Numbered from the stretch's first letter, positions 25,656 through 35,044 are shown. The stretch: 64,000 nt of DNA from Lentibacter algarum (GCF_018860975.1 NZ_JAHKQI010000005.1:682001-746000); one strand, 5' to 3'. The notes: generated by a model from the sequence alone, not told the origin. Program-made: numbers and translations.

Positions 25656-27020
25656 ATGAAAATATTCTGGGCGAAACAGGCATTGCTGCCAGATGGTTGG
25701 GCAAGCGATGTGCGGGTTGATATCGACGCTGTCGGGCGCATTGATGCGGTGACGGTTGGCGCGGCGGAGGTGGGCGAGCGGGTTGAATGTTTGCTTCCTG
25801 CGCCGGTGAATGTGCACTCTCATGCATTTCAGCGTGCTATGGCGGGGCTCACCGAGCGACGCGGGCCGAATGCCAGCGACAGTTTCTGGACGTGGCGGCA
25901 ACTGATGTTTCGCTTTCTTGACCGCCTCACGCCCGAGCACGTCGAGGCCATAACCACCTTCGTGCAGATGGAAATGCTTGAGGCGGGATATGCCTGCAAT
26001 GCCGAGTTCCATTACCTGCACCACCAGCCCGGCGGCGTGCCTTATGACAACCTGAGCGAGATGGCCGAGCGCGTTGCGGCGGGGGCTGAGGCTTCGGGCA
26101 TGGGGCTGTGTATGTTGCCTGTTCACTACCAGTTTGGCGGCTGCGACGGGCGCGCTTTGGGCGATGGGCAGATCAGGTTTGGCAACACCTTCGAGCGCTT
26201 TCAGGCTTTGCATGCGGGGGCTGTTGAGGCTGTCAAAGCATTGCCTGAGGACGCGGGTTATGGTGTTGCGCCGCACTCTTTGCGCGCAGTTGGTGTCGAG
26301 GATTTGAGGCAATATAGCACGGCGTTTGCCCGTGGCCCGATCCACATGCACCTTGCAGAGCAGATACCTGAGGTTGAGGAAGTCGAGGCCCACTGGGGCG
26401 TGCGGCCTGTTGAATGGGCGCTGAAGAACATGGGGCTTGATCAGCGCTTTTGCCTGATACATTGCACACAGATGTTGCCCGAAGAGACCGTGGCCCTGGC
26501 AAAGTCCGGCGCGGTTGCCGGCCTGTGTCCGATCACCGAAAGCAGCCTTGGTGACGGCATCTTTGACGGCGTGCGCTGGCTTGAGAGTGGCGGCGCGGTG
26601 GCGATAGGCTCTGACAGCAACATCCGCATTGCTTTGAGCGAAGAGCTTCGCACTTTGGATCACTCGCAACGCCTGCGTGACAACAGCCGCGCGGCTTTGG
26701 CGACGGTTGAGCACTCAACCGGACGGCGGATGTTTGATAGCATTCTCGCAGGTGGCGCACAGGCCACGCAGCGCAAATCGGGCAGGCTTGAGGCGGGTTA
26801 CTGGGCCGATATGCTCACGCTCGATACCGCAAGCGAGCACCTTTGGGGGCGCTCGCATGACACGCTACTGGACAGTTGGATTTTTGCGGGTGACGACAGG
26901 CTGGTTGTTGATGTCTGGTCTGCCGGGCGGCATATGGTGCAGGGCGGGCGGCATGTCGGGCGCGAGAAGATCGTGGCTGGATACCTCCGCACGATCGAGG
27001 CTTTGAAGGATGCATTATGA
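25656..27020 (+). CDS. hutF: Formimidoylglutamate deiminase
   Basis: 454 residues from ATG 25656; an in-frame upstream start would run through the operator and adds nothing family-like. Amidohydrolase metal sites: PAPVNVHSHAFQRAMAG, APHSLRAVG, HMHLAEQIPEVEEVEAHWGV, LIHCTQM and IGSDSNIRI. It converts formiminoglutamate to N-formylglutamate and ammonia, so the cell uses the five-step route ending with HutG rather than direct HutE-type hydrolysis. It overlaps hutC by 4 bases. Confidence 0.95.
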   Translation: MKIFWAKQALLPDGWASDVRVDIDAVGRIDAVTVGAAEVGERVECLLPAPVNVHSHAFQRAMAGLTERRGPNASDSFWTWRQLMFRFLDRLTPEHVEAITTFVQMEMLEAGYACNAEFHYLHHQPGGVPYDNLSEMAERVAAGAEASGMGLCMLPVHYQFGGCDGRALGDGQIRFGNTFERFQALHAGAVEAVKALPEDAGYGVAPHSLRAVGVEDLRQYSTAFARGPIHMHLAEQIPEVEEVEAHWGVRPVEWALKNMGLDQRFCLIHCTQMLPEETVALAKSGAVAGLCPITESSLGDGIFDGVRWLESGGAVAIGSDSNIRIALSEELRTLDHSQRLRDNSRAALATVEHSTGRRMFDSILAGGAQATQRKSGRLEAGYWADMLTLDTASEHLWGRSHDTLLDSWIFAGDDRLVVDVWSAGRHMVQGGRHVGREKIVAGYLRTIEALKDAL

Positions 27021-27709
27021 GTTTTCGCGACTGGCAATCGGTGCAAGAAGAAGTGCTGCGCCGCATTCATGCGCGCGAGTGGCGGCAGGGTGAGCTGATC
27101 CCGACAGAAGCCGAGCTGGCGCAAGAGTTTGGCTGTGCGCGCACCACCGTTAACCGAGCTTTGAGGGCTTTGGCCGAGGCGGGCCTTCTTGACCGCAAAC
27201 GCAAAGCCGGCACGCGGGTCGCAGCGGCCCCCGTGGCCAAGGCGACGCTCGATATTGCGATCATCAGGCAGGAAGTCGCGGCGCGCGGGGCTAAGTATGG
27301 CTACCAGCTTATTGATCGTTCAATGATGCGCGCGCCTGCGGCGGTGCGCGGGGCGATGCAAGTGACTGCAAATTGCAAGACGTTGCATGTTCAGGCTTTG
27401 CACATGGCCAACGCCACGCCCTATGCACTGGAAGACCGCTGGATTGACTGCGAGGTTGTTCCGCAGGCCTTGGTCGAGCCGTTTGACACCATCAGCGCCA
27501 ACGAGTGGCTCTTGCAGCACGTGCCCTATACGCATGGCGATATCGCGATAAGCGCCAAGGCGGCTGATGCAGATGAGGCTGCGCATTTGTGCTGCCCTGA
27601 GCAAGCTGCGCTGCTGGCGATTGATCGCCTCACTTGGGACGGCACCCGAGCTGTCACCAAAGTCCGGCTGCTTTTTCGGCCCGAGCATGAGCTGCGGACG
27701 GAATTGTAA
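27017..27709 (+). CDS. hutC: GntR-family histidine utilisation repressor
   Basis: 230 residues. The N-terminal winged helix-turn-helix reads WRQGELIPTEAELAQEFGCA, then RTTVNRALRALAEAGLLDRK; the C-terminal UTRA effector domain holds CKTLHVQALHMANATPYALE and EPFDTISANEWLLQHVPYTHG. HutC represses hut genes and is released by urocanate. ATGA overlap with hutF makes it autoregulated if it binds the palindrome at 25618. Confidence 0.94.
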   Translation: MSFRDWQSVQEEVLRRIHAREWRQGELIPTEAELAQEFGCARTTVNRALRALAEAGLLDRKRKAGTRVAAAPVAKATLDIAIIRQEVAARGAKYGYQLIDRSMMRAPAAVRGAMQVTANCKTLHVQALHMANATPYALEDRWIDCEVVPQALVEPFDTISANEWLLQHVPYTHGDIAISAKAADADEAAHLCCPEQAALLAIDRLTWDGTRAVTKVRLLFRPEHELRTEL

Positions 27710-27724
27710 GGGGTGAAGGAAAGC

Positions 27725-27799
27725 TGGTGCTGTGAGGGAGGATTGAACTCCCGACCTCGTCATTACCAATGACGCGCTCTACCACTGAGCTACCACAGC
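27725..27799 (-). tRNA. tRNA-Thr (anticodon GGT)
   Basis: Cloverleaf on the minus strand: acceptor GCTGTGG / TCACAGC with one G-T pair, D arm TAGCTCAGTGGTAGAGC, anticodon stem CGTCA-TTGGTAA-TGACG with GGT, T arm GGGAGTTCAATCCTCCC, and encoded CCA. It lies just after hutC on the opposite strand. Confidence 0.96.
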
Positions 27800-27882
27800 A
27801 TCGTGGCGGGTGATTAGACGCAAATCAGCTTTCGTGCAAGGCCAATCTGGACGCTTGAGGGGAAGCGATATATGACTGGCGC

Positions 27883-28038
27883 ATGGAGCAGAATAAATCA
27901 AAACCGAAAGCCAAGGGTGCAACCGCACGTGAAGAGCGCTTGAAAGCGGCCTTGAAGGCCAATATGGGCCGACGTAAGGCACAAACCAAGGCGCGCGCGA
28001 AGGTGCAGTCTGATGTTTCAAACGGTGATAAAACTTAA
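27883..28038 (+). CDS. Small basic conserved protein upstream of murA (51 aa)
   Basis: 51 codons, too short for many gene callers. The product is Lys/Arg/Ala-rich: MEQNKSKPKAKG, then AREERLKAALKANMGRRKAQ and TKARAKVQSD, a likely single amphipathic basic helix. I recall similar short REERLxxALRxNLxRRKAQ-type proteins next to murA in Rhodobacteraceae. It ends 12 bases before the murA ATG. Function unknown; nucleic-acid binding is possible from charge alone. Confidence 0.72.
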   Translation: MEQNKSKPKAKGATAREERLKAALKANMGRRKAQTKARAKVQSDVSNGDKT

Positions 28039-28050
28039 AAGGTAGAGCAG

Positions 28051-29322
28051 ATGGACCAGATTATTGTAACAGGCAACGGCGCTGTAAACGGCCAGATTCC
28101 GATCGCAGGCGCAAAGAACGCTTGTCTGACGTTGATGCCGGCTTGCTTGCTTAGCGAAGAGCCGCTGACGCTGACCAATGCGCCGCGCCTCAGCGACATC
28201 AAAACCATGACTGAGCTGCTTGAAAGCCTTGGGGCCGAGATCAGCACGCTGTCTGACGGGCAAGTTATCGCCATGTCTTGCCACGGCGAGATGAACCATG
28301 TTGCCGACTATGAGATCGTGCGCAAGATGCGGGCGTCAAACCTAGTACTTGGGCCGCTACTGGCGCGACTTGGTGAGGCGGTTGTGTCGCTTCCGGGGGG
28401 CTGTGCGATCGGTGCGCGCCCGATGGATATTCACACCGATGGGCTTGAGCTTATGGGCGCAACGATTGAGCTTAAGGACGGCTACTTGCACGCAAAAGCG
28501 CCTACTGGCGGCCTTAAAGGTGCAGTGATCGATTTCCCGTTTGCCTCTGTGGGGGCAACCGAAAACATTATGATGGCGGCGACGCTGGCCAAGGGCACAA
28601 CCGTAATTAACAACGCCGCGCGCGAGCCCGAGATCGTTGACTTGGCCGACTGCCTGCGTCGTATGGGGGCGCAAATTTCAGGTGACGGCACGAGCAGCAT
28701 CACCATTGAGGGTGTCGACAGGCTCGGGGCCGCTACGCACCCTGTCGTTACTGACCGGATCGAGCTTGGCACCTATATGCTCGCCCCGGCGATTTGCGGT
28801 GGCGAAGTCGAGTGCCTCGGAGGTCGGCTGAGCCTTGTTGAGAGCTTTGTTGAAAAGCTCAACATGGCCGGTGTTGACGTGACCGAAACCGACAAGGGCC
28901 TAAAAGTCGCGCGCAAGAACGGACGGCTCAAGGCGCTTGATGTTACGACCGAGCCTTTCCCCGGCTTCCCGACCGACTTGCAAGCGCAGATGATGGCGAT
29001 GCTTTGCACGGCCTCGGGCACATCTGTGCTGGAAGAGAAGATATTCGAGAACCGCTTTATGCACGCGCCTGAACTGGTGCGTATGGGTGCGAGCATCGAG
29101 GTTCATGGCGGCACGGCAACCGTGCATGGCGTTGATAAGCTCAAAGGTGCGCCGGTGATGGCGACCGATCTGCGCGCCTCTGTTTCGCTGATCCTTGCCG
29201 GTATGGCAGCCGAGGGTGAAACCGTCGTGCGCCGCGTTTATCACCTTGACCGCGGCTATGAGAAAGTTGTGAGCAAGCTCTCGGGTATCGGCGCCAAGAT
29301 CGAACGGGTGAAGGAAACATGA
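28051..29322 (+). CDS. murA: UDP-N-acetylglucosamine 1-carboxyvinyltransferase
   Basis: 423 residues. First committed step of peptidoglycan synthesis: transfer of enolpyruvate from PEP to UDP-GlcNAc. Seen: INGQ-like start [34 protein letters not shown], the catalytic cysteine loop [15 protein letters not shown] (fosfomycin target), [20 protein letters not shown]-type block and [13 protein letters not shown]. The loop keeps Cys rather than the Asp of resistant species. It follows the small basic gene and overlaps the DUF2948 gene by 4 bases. Confidence 0.97.
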   Translation: MDQIIVTGNGAVNGQIPIAGAKNACLTLMPACLLSEEPLTLTNAPRLSDIKTMTELLESLGAEISTLSDGQVIAMSCHGEMNHVADYEIVRKMRASNLVLGPLLARLGEAVVSLPGGCAIGARPMDIHTDGLELMGATIELKDGYLHAKAPTGGLKGAVIDFPFASVGATENIMMAATLAKGTTVINNAAREPEIVDLADCLRRMGAQISGDGTSSITIEGVDRLGAATHPVVTDRIELGTYMLAPAICGGEVECLGGRLSLVESFVEKLNMAGVDVTETDKGLKVARKNGRLKALDVTTEPFPGFPTDLQAQMMAMLCTASGTSVLEEKIFENRFMHAPELVRMGASIEVHGGTATVHGVDKLKGAPVMATDLRASVSLILAGMAAEGETVVRRVYHLDRGYEKVVSKLSGIGAKIERVKET

Positions 29323-29789
29323 GCGAAGATGCACGGTTTGAGGATGGTGGCGAGAGCCCGCTGAACCTTGGAGCGCAGGACGTTGATGACCTTAAAATCA
29401 TCTCGGCCCTGACGCAGGATGCAGTCTTTCCGATCACGGAAATGCGCTATGATGCCAAGGCGCAGCGCTTTGCATTGCTGCTCAACCGCTTTCGCTGGGA
29501 AGACGCCGGAAAAGACCGCCACAAGCCCGAGCGCGTGCAGTCTTTGCTAAGTTTTGACATGGTGCAGCGTGTGGCCAGCCAAGGCGTTGATCGCAGCGAG
29601 ACCGAGACGGTTCTTTCTTTGCTTTCAGTCACATGGGAGCCGCGCGACGATGTGTCAGGCGACATTATCCTGACGCTCGCGGGCGACGGAGCGATCAAGC
29701 TGACCTGTGAAGCGCTTGAAGCCTCGTTGAAAGACGTGACGCGACCCTATGTTGCACCTTCAAAGCAGGCTCCGAGCCACGAGGGATAA
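29319..29789 (+). CDS. DUF2948 family protein
   Basis: 156 residues matching the alphaproteobacterial DUF2948 pattern: [20 protein letters not shown], then [35 protein letters not shown] and [14 protein letters not shown] plus [15 protein letters not shown]. Cytosolic, no catalytic motif, function unknown. It is usually found between murA and hisD; here two minus-strand genes have come between it and hisD. Confidence 0.85.
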   Translation: MSEDARFEDGGESPLNLGAQDVDDLKIISALTQDAVFPITEMRYDAKAQRFALLLNRFRWEDAGKDRHKPERVQSLLSFDMVQRVASQGVDRSETETVLSLLSVTWEPRDDVSGDIILTLAGDGAIKLTCEALEASLKDVTRPYVAPSKQAPSHEG

Positions 29790-29793
29790 GGCG

Positions 29794-30108
29794 CTAGCGC
29801 TTGTCTGGCGGCACATTCCTAAGCACCTCGACCAGCGTGCGCACGTCCTCAACGCTCCATTGTGAATGCTTGCGTGTCGTGCTTGCCGGATGGTGCCCGA
29901 GGCCGAGTTTCTTGCTGTCACGATAGGCTTTGTGTGGCCGGATCGGGCGCGGCACAAAGTTGCCTCCACATGTCGGGCAGACGTTGTGCAGCACGTTTTC
30001 AACGCATGCGACGCAGTAAGTGCATTCGTAGGTGCAGATGCGCGCGTCGGGGCTGTAGTGCGGCAGGTCACGGTCGCATAACTCGCAGTTGGGGCGTAGT
30101 TCTAGCAT
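29794..30108 (-). CDS. DUF1272 domain protein (cysteine-rich, probable zinc binding)
   Basis: 104 residues. The N-terminal two-thirds are the DUF1272 domain: MLELRPNCELCDRDLP, CTYECTYCVACV and CPTCGGNFVPRPIRP give eight to nine cysteines arranged like RING-type or zinc-ribbon ligands. The C-terminal part (SQWSVEDVRTLVEVLRNVPP) is a helical extension. Function is unknown. It is transcribed against DUF2948 and behind the amidase gene, with 15 bases between. Confidence 0.85.
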   Translation of the reverse strand: MLELRPNCELCDRDLPHYSPDARICTYECTYCVACVENVLHNVCPTCGGNFVPRPIRPHKAYRDSKKLGLGHHPASTTRKHSQWSVEDVRTLVEVLRNVPPDKR

Positions 30109-30123
30109 GTTGCTCTCCTTGTG

Positions 30124-31527
30124 CTAAAGCCGGAACGGCTCGGGCATTTGGCCCAGAACTGATCCGAGCTCGCCTTCAAGCCGTTCAGCCACGTCAAGCG
30201 CGAAGTCGTCGTCGTATTGCGGGCCCATGAGTTGCACACCGAGCGGCAGCCCGTCTTGCACATGTGTTGGCAAAGCGACTGAAGGCAGGCCCAGCAAGTT
30301 GACCAGATAGAGCGGCGCTTGTGCATCGAGGATCATGCCGGCTTTACTGCGATCCTTGAAGTCGAGATCGTTTTCATACGGCGGGATAAGGGATGTCGGC
30401 AACATCACCAGATCAACCTCGTCAAACAGCTGTGCATAGACGCGTTGCAGCCGCATACGCTCCATCTGGCCTTTGATGTAGCCTTCCAAGTCGTAGATGC
30501 CGCCGGAATACTCGGCGATATTATTGAGCAAGTTTATCAACTCTGGCGAGCCGGTTTGCTTTACGGCATCTCCGGCGATTATCTCTGTTTCCGTAAACAA
30601 TAGTTTGTTCCAGACCTCGGAAGCGAGGGCTGTTTCGGGCAGGTCAATTTCACGGGTCTTGATGCCTGCATCGCGCAGGCCTTGGGCAGCGAGGGCCATC
30701 GCCTTAAGTTGGTGCGGGTGTGTCTCGGCGGCGAAGGGCGAGGGGGCGAGGCCAACAGTTATGTCACCTGTGCGGCTGCGGTAAGAGGCGCGCGCGGGGC
30801 TCCAGTTCGCATCCCGAGAGGTGCCTGCTGACATTGCCGCCAGCCCCAGCCGCACGTCTGCAACCGAACGCGCAATTGGCCCTTGCGTTGACATAACGCT
30901 GGTGATCGGCGGGCGGCTCGGCGCTGTGCCGTTGAACGCCGGAATACGGCCCAGCGAGGGCTTGATCGAGGCGATACCGCAAGCAAAGGCCGGATACCGC
31001 AGCGAGCCGCCGAGATCATTGCCATGCGCAATAACGCCGATGCCTGACGCGACCGAAGCTGAGGCGCCGCCAGATGACCCACCGGGAGTGATGGTCTTGT
31101 CCCAAGGATTGAGAGTGACGCCGTGCAGCGGGTTTGATGTGCACCAGCGCAGCGACATTTCGGGCGTATTTGTTCGGCCAATGACGACAGCACCTGCACT
31201 GAACAGGTTGCTGACAACGGCTGAGTCCTCAGCCGCGATGTTGTCTTTGTTGGCAGGCAAACCGTTGGTGTTGGCCAGCCCTGCCTGGTCGGCGTTGATC
31301 TTGGTCGTTACCGGAGCGCCGTGCAACATGCCGCCGCTGATCGTGCCTGCGTCGATCGCCTTTGCGCGTTCAAGGGCGTCTGGCACGGCGTCAACGATGG
31401 CATTGAGCGCCGGATTTAATGCCTCAAGCCGGTCAAGATGCGCTTGCGTGACTTCGACAGCTGACACCTTGCGCGCTTTTAGTGCTTCAACGGTGGCGAC
31501 AGCGCTCCAACTGGTGATCTCGCTCAT
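30124..31527 (-). CDS. Amidase signature family hydrolase
   Basis: 467 residues from ATG 31527, which follows AAGGAG. The Ser-cisSer-Lys triad is visible: Lys in APVTTKINADQAG, and TPGGSSGGASASVASG followed by GNDLGGSLRYPAFACGIASI with both serines. The canonical G-S-D-I-G-G-S is GNDLGGS here. It hydrolyses a C-N amide bond; the substrate is not readable. It is not gatA: no gatB or gatC is present. Located with DUF1272 as an inserted pair between the murA-DUF2948 and hisD blocks. Confidence 0.9.
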   Translation of the reverse strand: MSEITSWSAVATVEALKARKVSAVEVTQAHLDRLEALNPALNAIVDAVPDALERAKAIDAGTISGGMLHGAPVTTKINADQAGLANTNGLPANKDNIAAEDSAVVSNLFSAGAVVIGRTNTPEMSLRWCTSNPLHGVTLNPWDKTITPGGSSGGASASVASGIGVIAHGNDLGGSLRYPAFACGIASIKPSLGRIPAFNGTAPSRPPITSVMSTQGPIARSVADVRLGLAAMSAGTSRDANWSPARASYRSRTGDITVGLAPSPFAAETHPHQLKAMALAAQGLRDAGIKTREIDLPETALASEVWNKLLFTETEIIAGDAVKQTGSPELINLLNNIAEYSGGIYDLEGYIKGQMERMRLQRVYAQLFDEVDLVMLPTSLIPPYENDLDFKDRSKAGMILDAQAPLYLVNLLGLPSVALPTHVQDGLPLGVQLMGPQYDDDFALDVAERLEGELGSVLGQMPEPFRL

Positions 31528-31611
31528 AGCTATGCTCCTTGGTTGCAATCATAGGGTTGAGAGCAGCTTGGCGGAGAGATATGAGGGGCACAAGCCTTTA
31601 AGGATAAGCGC

Positions 31612-32916
31612 ATGCCACAGTTTCTGAACGCCACTGACGCCGGATTTGAAGCCAGTTTTACCGCCCTGCTCGGGGCAAAACGCGAAGATAGCCCCGATGT
31701 TGATGCCGTTGTTGCTGACATTATCGCCGATGTGCGTGCGCGTGGCGATGCGGCGGTGATCGAGTTAACCGAACGGTTTGACAGGCTGACCCTGACACCA
31801 GAAACGCTGCGATTTTCTCCAGCCGAGATCGAGGCATTGGTTGCTCAGGTGCCTGAAGCCGAACGCGCGGCGCTTGAACTGGCCGCCGGGCGCATCAGGG
31901 CTTACCACGCGCGGCAGATGCCACAGGATGAGAGCTGGGTTGATGAGAGCGGAGCCACTTTGGGCTGGCGCTGGTCTCCTGTGAGCGCGGCGGGGCTTTA
32001 TGTGCCCGGCGGCTTGGCGTCTTACCCGAGTTCGGTGTTGATGAACGCGATCCCTGCCAAAGTTGCGGGGGTTGAGCGACTGGCAATTGTGGTGCCAACA
32101 CCCGACGGCAAAGCCAACCCGCTGGTGTTGCTGGCGGCGCAGCTTGCGGGTGTTGACGAGATCTACCGCATCGGCGGGGCGCAGGCCGTGGCCGCGCTGG
32201 CCTACGGCACCGAGAGCATCGCGCCGGTAGACAAGATAACCGGCCCCGGCAACGCCTTTGTCGCGGCGGCCAAGCGGCGGGTGTTTGGCAAGGTCGGCAT
32301 CGACATGATCGCAGGGCCGAGCGAGATTTTGGTGATCGCCGATGCTGACAACGACCCTGACTGGATCGCGCTCGACATGCTTTCACAAGCCGAGCACGAC
32401 GAAAGCGCACAGGCGCTGTTGATCACCGATTGCCCGAAACTTGCCAAGGCTGTGCAGGCCTCGATTGAGAAGCATCTGCAAACGCTCGAACGCCGCGCCA
32501 TTGCGGGCAAGTCATGGGAAGATTTCGGCGCGATCATCATGGTGCCAGACATGGCCAAGGCTTGCGAGCTGTCAAATCGCATCGCGCCTGAGCACCTGGA
32601 GCTGTGTGTGGCTGACCCTGATGAGTTGGCCAAAAGCATTACCCACGCCGGCGCGATCTTCCTCGGCGCTTGGACGCCCGAGGCGATCGGCGACTATGTC
32701 GGCGGCCCGAACCACGTGCTGCCAACGGCGCGCTCGGCGCGGTTTAGCTCCGGCCTTTCGGTGATGGATTTTGTCAAGCGCACGACGCTCGCAAAGATGA
32801 CGCCTGAAGCCCTCGGCAAAATCGGGCCAGCGGCTGAGACATTGGCGAAGTCAGAGAGCCTCGAGGCGCACGGCCTAAGCGTGCGAGCACGGCTGGATAG
32901 GTTGAACGGACAGTAA
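31612..32916 (+). CDS. hisD: Histidinol dehydrogenase
   Basis: 434 residues. Last two oxidations of histidine biosynthesis, zinc- and NAD-dependent. Family blocks: GLYVPGGLASYPSSVLMNAI, IYRIGGAQAVAALAYGTESI, KITGPGNAFVAAAKRRVFGK, IDMIAGPSEILVIAD, SQAEHDESAQALLIT, NRIAPEHLEL, and GDYVGGPNHVLPTARSARFS. The ATG follows AAGGATAA. It directly abuts the SRPBCC gene. Confidence 0.97.
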   Translation: MPQFLNATDAGFEASFTALLGAKREDSPDVDAVVADIIADVRARGDAAVIELTERFDRLTLTPETLRFSPAEIEALVAQVPEAERAALELAAGRIRAYHARQMPQDESWVDESGATLGWRWSPVSAAGLYVPGGLASYPSSVLMNAIPAKVAGVERLAIVVPTPDGKANPLVLLAAQLAGVDEIYRIGGAQAVAALAYGTESIAPVDKITGPGNAFVAAAKRRVFGKVGIDMIAGPSEILVIADADNDPDWIALDMLSQAEHDESAQALLITDCPKLAKAVQASIEKHLQTLERRAIAGKSWEDFGAIIMVPDMAKACELSNRIAPEHLELCVADPDELAKSITHAGAIFLGAWTPEAIGDYVGGPNHVLPTARSARFSSGLSVMDFVKRTTLAKMTPEALGKIGPAAETLAKSESLEAHGLSVRARLDRLNGQ

Positions 32917-33351
32917 TTGAAGACAGTATATGTAGAGAGCAACTATCCTGTGCCCGCAGCCGAGCTCTGGGCTTTGGCGACAGACTATGGCGCCTTGGCG
33001 CAAGTCATGCAGGGCATCGCGGCTTTCGAGGGGTTGCCAAAAGGGCGTGCGGTAACTGGTCAGAAACTGAATGTGATGGTTTCGCTCTTTGGCAAGCTGC
33101 CGAACCAGCCCTACTTTATGGAAGTGCTGGAATGTGACGATGAGCGCATGATTTTGCGTTCGTCAGAAAAGGGCGCCGGTGTGAAAAGTTGGAAACACAC
33201 ATTGGAAGTGACAGAGACGGCAGATGGCAGCCGTTTGAGCGACAAGATTGATATTGATGCTGGATGGCTCACCTCCATTTTCGCAGTCTGGGCTAAATAC
33301 CTCTATAGCGCGCGCCACAAGCCGCGCTTAAAGTTGCTTCTGTCAGGCTAA
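32917..33351 (+). CDS. SRPBCC family protein (START-like fold)
   Basis: 144 residues starting at TTG immediately after the hisD stop. The pattern VYVESNYPVPAAELWALATD, then AFEGLPKGRAVTGQ, FMEVLECDDERMILRSSEKG, SWKHTLEVTETADGSRLSDK and an IDIDAGWLTSIFAVWAKYLY tail fits the polyketide-cyclase/START-like fold, a small hydrophobic-ligand cavity. Ligand unknown. Its gene has no gap to hisD and is probably translated by coupling. Confidence 0.82.
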   Translation: MKTVYVESNYPVPAAELWALATDYGALAQVMQGIAAFEGLPKGRAVTGQKLNVMVSLFGKLPNQPYFMEVLECDDERMILRSSEKGAGVKSWKHTLEVTETADGSRLSDKIDIDAGWLTSIFAVWAKYLYSARHKPRLKLLLSG

Positions 33352-33468
33352 TTTGCTGCAAAACAGGCCTTAACCCCGATGTAATTTCGACATTGCCAAA
33401 GGGCCTTATGTTCCCTTAGTCTGCCGCCCAAAGGGAGGGACCTTTTGTGCAAGTGAAGGTGTTAAAAC

Positions 33469-33948
33469 ATGTCCCGTATTAGTCATATCGAGCTGGATGA
33501 CAGCAACCTGCCGCCGCCGACGCCGGAGATCGAGCAAGAGCGTAAGGTTGCGATCTATGATCTGTTGGAGGACAACAGTTTTACGCTTCCGAAGCGCGAC
33601 GAGCGGGCTGCGCCTGATGGGCCTTACCGTGTCGGGCTGTCGATCCGTGAGAAGCGGCTGGTGTTCGATATTCTGACCGAAGCGCAGGAAAAGGCGGCAG
33701 AGTTTCATCTTTCGCTCTCGCCATTCCGGCAGGTTGTGAAAGACTATTGGCAGATATGCGAAAGCTACTTTGACGCGGTGAAGAACATGCCGCCAAGCCA
33801 GATCGAGACCATCGACATGGCGCGGCGCGGCATTCACAACGAAGGGGCGCGCATACTTACCGAGCGGCTTGAAGGCAAAGCCGAGATCGACAATGACACC
33901 TCACGCCGTCTGTTCACGCTGGTCTGCGTGCTGCACTTCGGGAGCTGA
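33469..33948 (+). CDS. UPF0262 family protein
   Basis: 159 residues with the UPF0262 pattern: ISHIELDDSNLPPPTPEIEQ, ERKVAIYDLLEDNSF, GPYRVGLSIREKRLVFDI, FRQVVKDYWQICESYF and DMARRGIHNEGARIL. Cytosolic and of unknown function, restricted to alphaproteobacteria as far as I know. AAGG lies 10 bases before the ATG. Usually linked to hisD and a low-Mr phosphatase gene, as here (2-base gap). Confidence 0.88.
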   Translation: MSRISHIELDDSNLPPPTPEIEQERKVAIYDLLEDNSFTLPKRDERAAPDGPYRVGLSIREKRLVFDILTEAQEKAAEFHLSLSPFRQVVKDYWQICESYFDAVKNMPPSQIETIDMARRGIHNEGARILTERLEGKAEIDNDTSRRLFTLVCVLHFGS

Positions 33949-33950
33949 GC

Positions 33951-34406
33951 TTGCCGCATAGACTCCCACAATCGGTGCTGTTTTGCTGTGATCATAATGC
34001 TGTACGCTCGCCTATGGCCGAGGGCATCATGAAGCAGTTTTATGGCACCGGCACTTACGTTCAGTCAGCCGGTGTGCGCAATGATCTCGAGATCGACGGC
34101 TTTAGCATTGCCGTTTGTGCTGAGCTTGGTGTGGAACTCGCTCGCCACCGCTCGCGCAGCTTTGACGATATGGAGCGCATGGGCGAAGTGCTGTCTTCGT
34201 TTGATGTGATCGTCGCCCTCTCTGAGCGTAGCCGTGATCTTGCGGCAGAACTTACGCAGGGCTTCCATTGCGAGTTGGAATACTGGCCGATTGTGGATCC
34301 GACTGCACAGGGCGAAACCCGTGATGCCAAGCTTGAAGCCTACCGCAAGGCGCGTGACCAGATTGTTGCACAGATCAAGGCACATTGGGGCGACGGGGCT
34401 TCTTAG
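33951..34406 (+). CDS. Low-molecular-weight protein-tyrosine phosphatase family protein
   Basis: 151 residues, TTG start two bases after the UPF0262 stop. The active-site loop is C-DHNAV-R-S in VLFCCDHNAVRSPMAEG (CX5R), and the general acid lies in WPIVDPTAQG near the C-terminus. This family includes true tyrosine phosphatases and arsenate reductases; the DPT acid motif and the absence of ars genes favour a phosphatase. Converges with maiA, sharing the last three bases. Confidence 0.88.
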   Translation: MPHRLPQSVLFCCDHNAVRSPMAEGIMKQFYGTGTYVQSAGVRNDLEIDGFSIAVCAELGVELARHRSRSFDDMERMGEVLSSFDVIVALSERSRDLAAELTQGFHCELEYWPIVDPTAQGETRDAKLEAYRKARDQIVAQIKAHWGDGAS

Positions 34407-35044
34407 GCTTCAAAGTCAGGCTGGTTTTGCGGCGCGGCTTTGGCGAAGGCTGGATGCTTTTGGCAGGCTTCATACACTTCTGATACGCGCGGTAGATCAC
34501 TGATATCAACATTAAAGCGCGTCGCAGAGAAGACTTGCGGCACGAGGCAGATGTCGGCAAGACTCGGCGTGTCACCATAGCAGAACTTTGTCGCAGAGCG
34601 TGCTTGCAGCAGGCCTTCACAGGCCTCAAGGCCCGTGCGAAGCCAGCGGTGTAGCCATGCGTCTTTCTGGCCTTCCGATAGCCCGAGTTCGCCTGTCAGA
34701 TACTTCAGCACACGCAGGTTTTGCAGCGGGTGAATCTCGCAGGCGATGACCTGAGCAAAGCCGCGCTCCTGCGCGCGTGTGAGCGGATCTGACGAGAGAA
34801 GCGGCATACCTGTTTGGGTTTCATCCAGCCATTCAAGGATTGCGAGTGACTGGATCAAAACATCACCATCATCCGTGACCAATGCCGGCAAAAGCCCTTG
34901 CGGATTGAGCGCCTTAAAGGCCTCGGAGTGCTGTTCGCCTTGCTTGAGATGCACTTGTTTGAAGGTATACTCTACGCCCTTCAAGTTGAACGCGATGCGG
35001 CAGCGGTATGAGCTTGAGCTGCGAAAGTAACCATAAAATTCCAT
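34403..35044 (-). CDS. maiA: Maleylacetoacetate isomerase / zeta-class glutathione S-transferase
   Basis: 213 residues from ATG 35044 behind AAAGAGG; family length about 210-215. The zeta GST signature is YFRSSSSYRCRIAFNLKGV, where the second or third Ser activates glutathione. GLLPALVTDDGDVLIQSLAI and FCYGDTPSLADICLVPQVFS are typical. It isomerises maleylacetoacetate in phenylalanine/tyrosine breakdown, although no hmgA or fahA is adjacent. A generic GST is the alternative. Confidence 0.88.
   Translation of the reverse strand: MEFYGYFRSSSSYRCRIAFNLKGVEYTFKQVHLKQGEQHSEAFKALNPQGLLPALVTDDGDVLIQSLAILEWLDETQTGMPLLSSDPLTRAQERGFAQVIACEIHPLQNLRVLKYLTGELGLSEGQKDAWLHRWLRTGLEACEGLLQARSATKFCYGDTPSLADICLVPQVFSATRFNVDISDLPRVSEVYEACQKHPAFAKAAPQNQPDFEA

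Noticed and set aside
25641-26714. 357-codon open frame on the minus strand
   Set aside because: Antisense to hutF and covering the hut promoter; no ribosome site or recognisable motif.
27725-27799. tRNA-Thr as an integration site
   Set aside because: No integrase gene or duplicated tRNA 3-prime end is seen around this or the other two tRNA genes.
30124-31527. gatA subunit of the amidotransferase
   Set aside because: No gatB or gatC nearby and the family blocks fit a stand-alone amidase.
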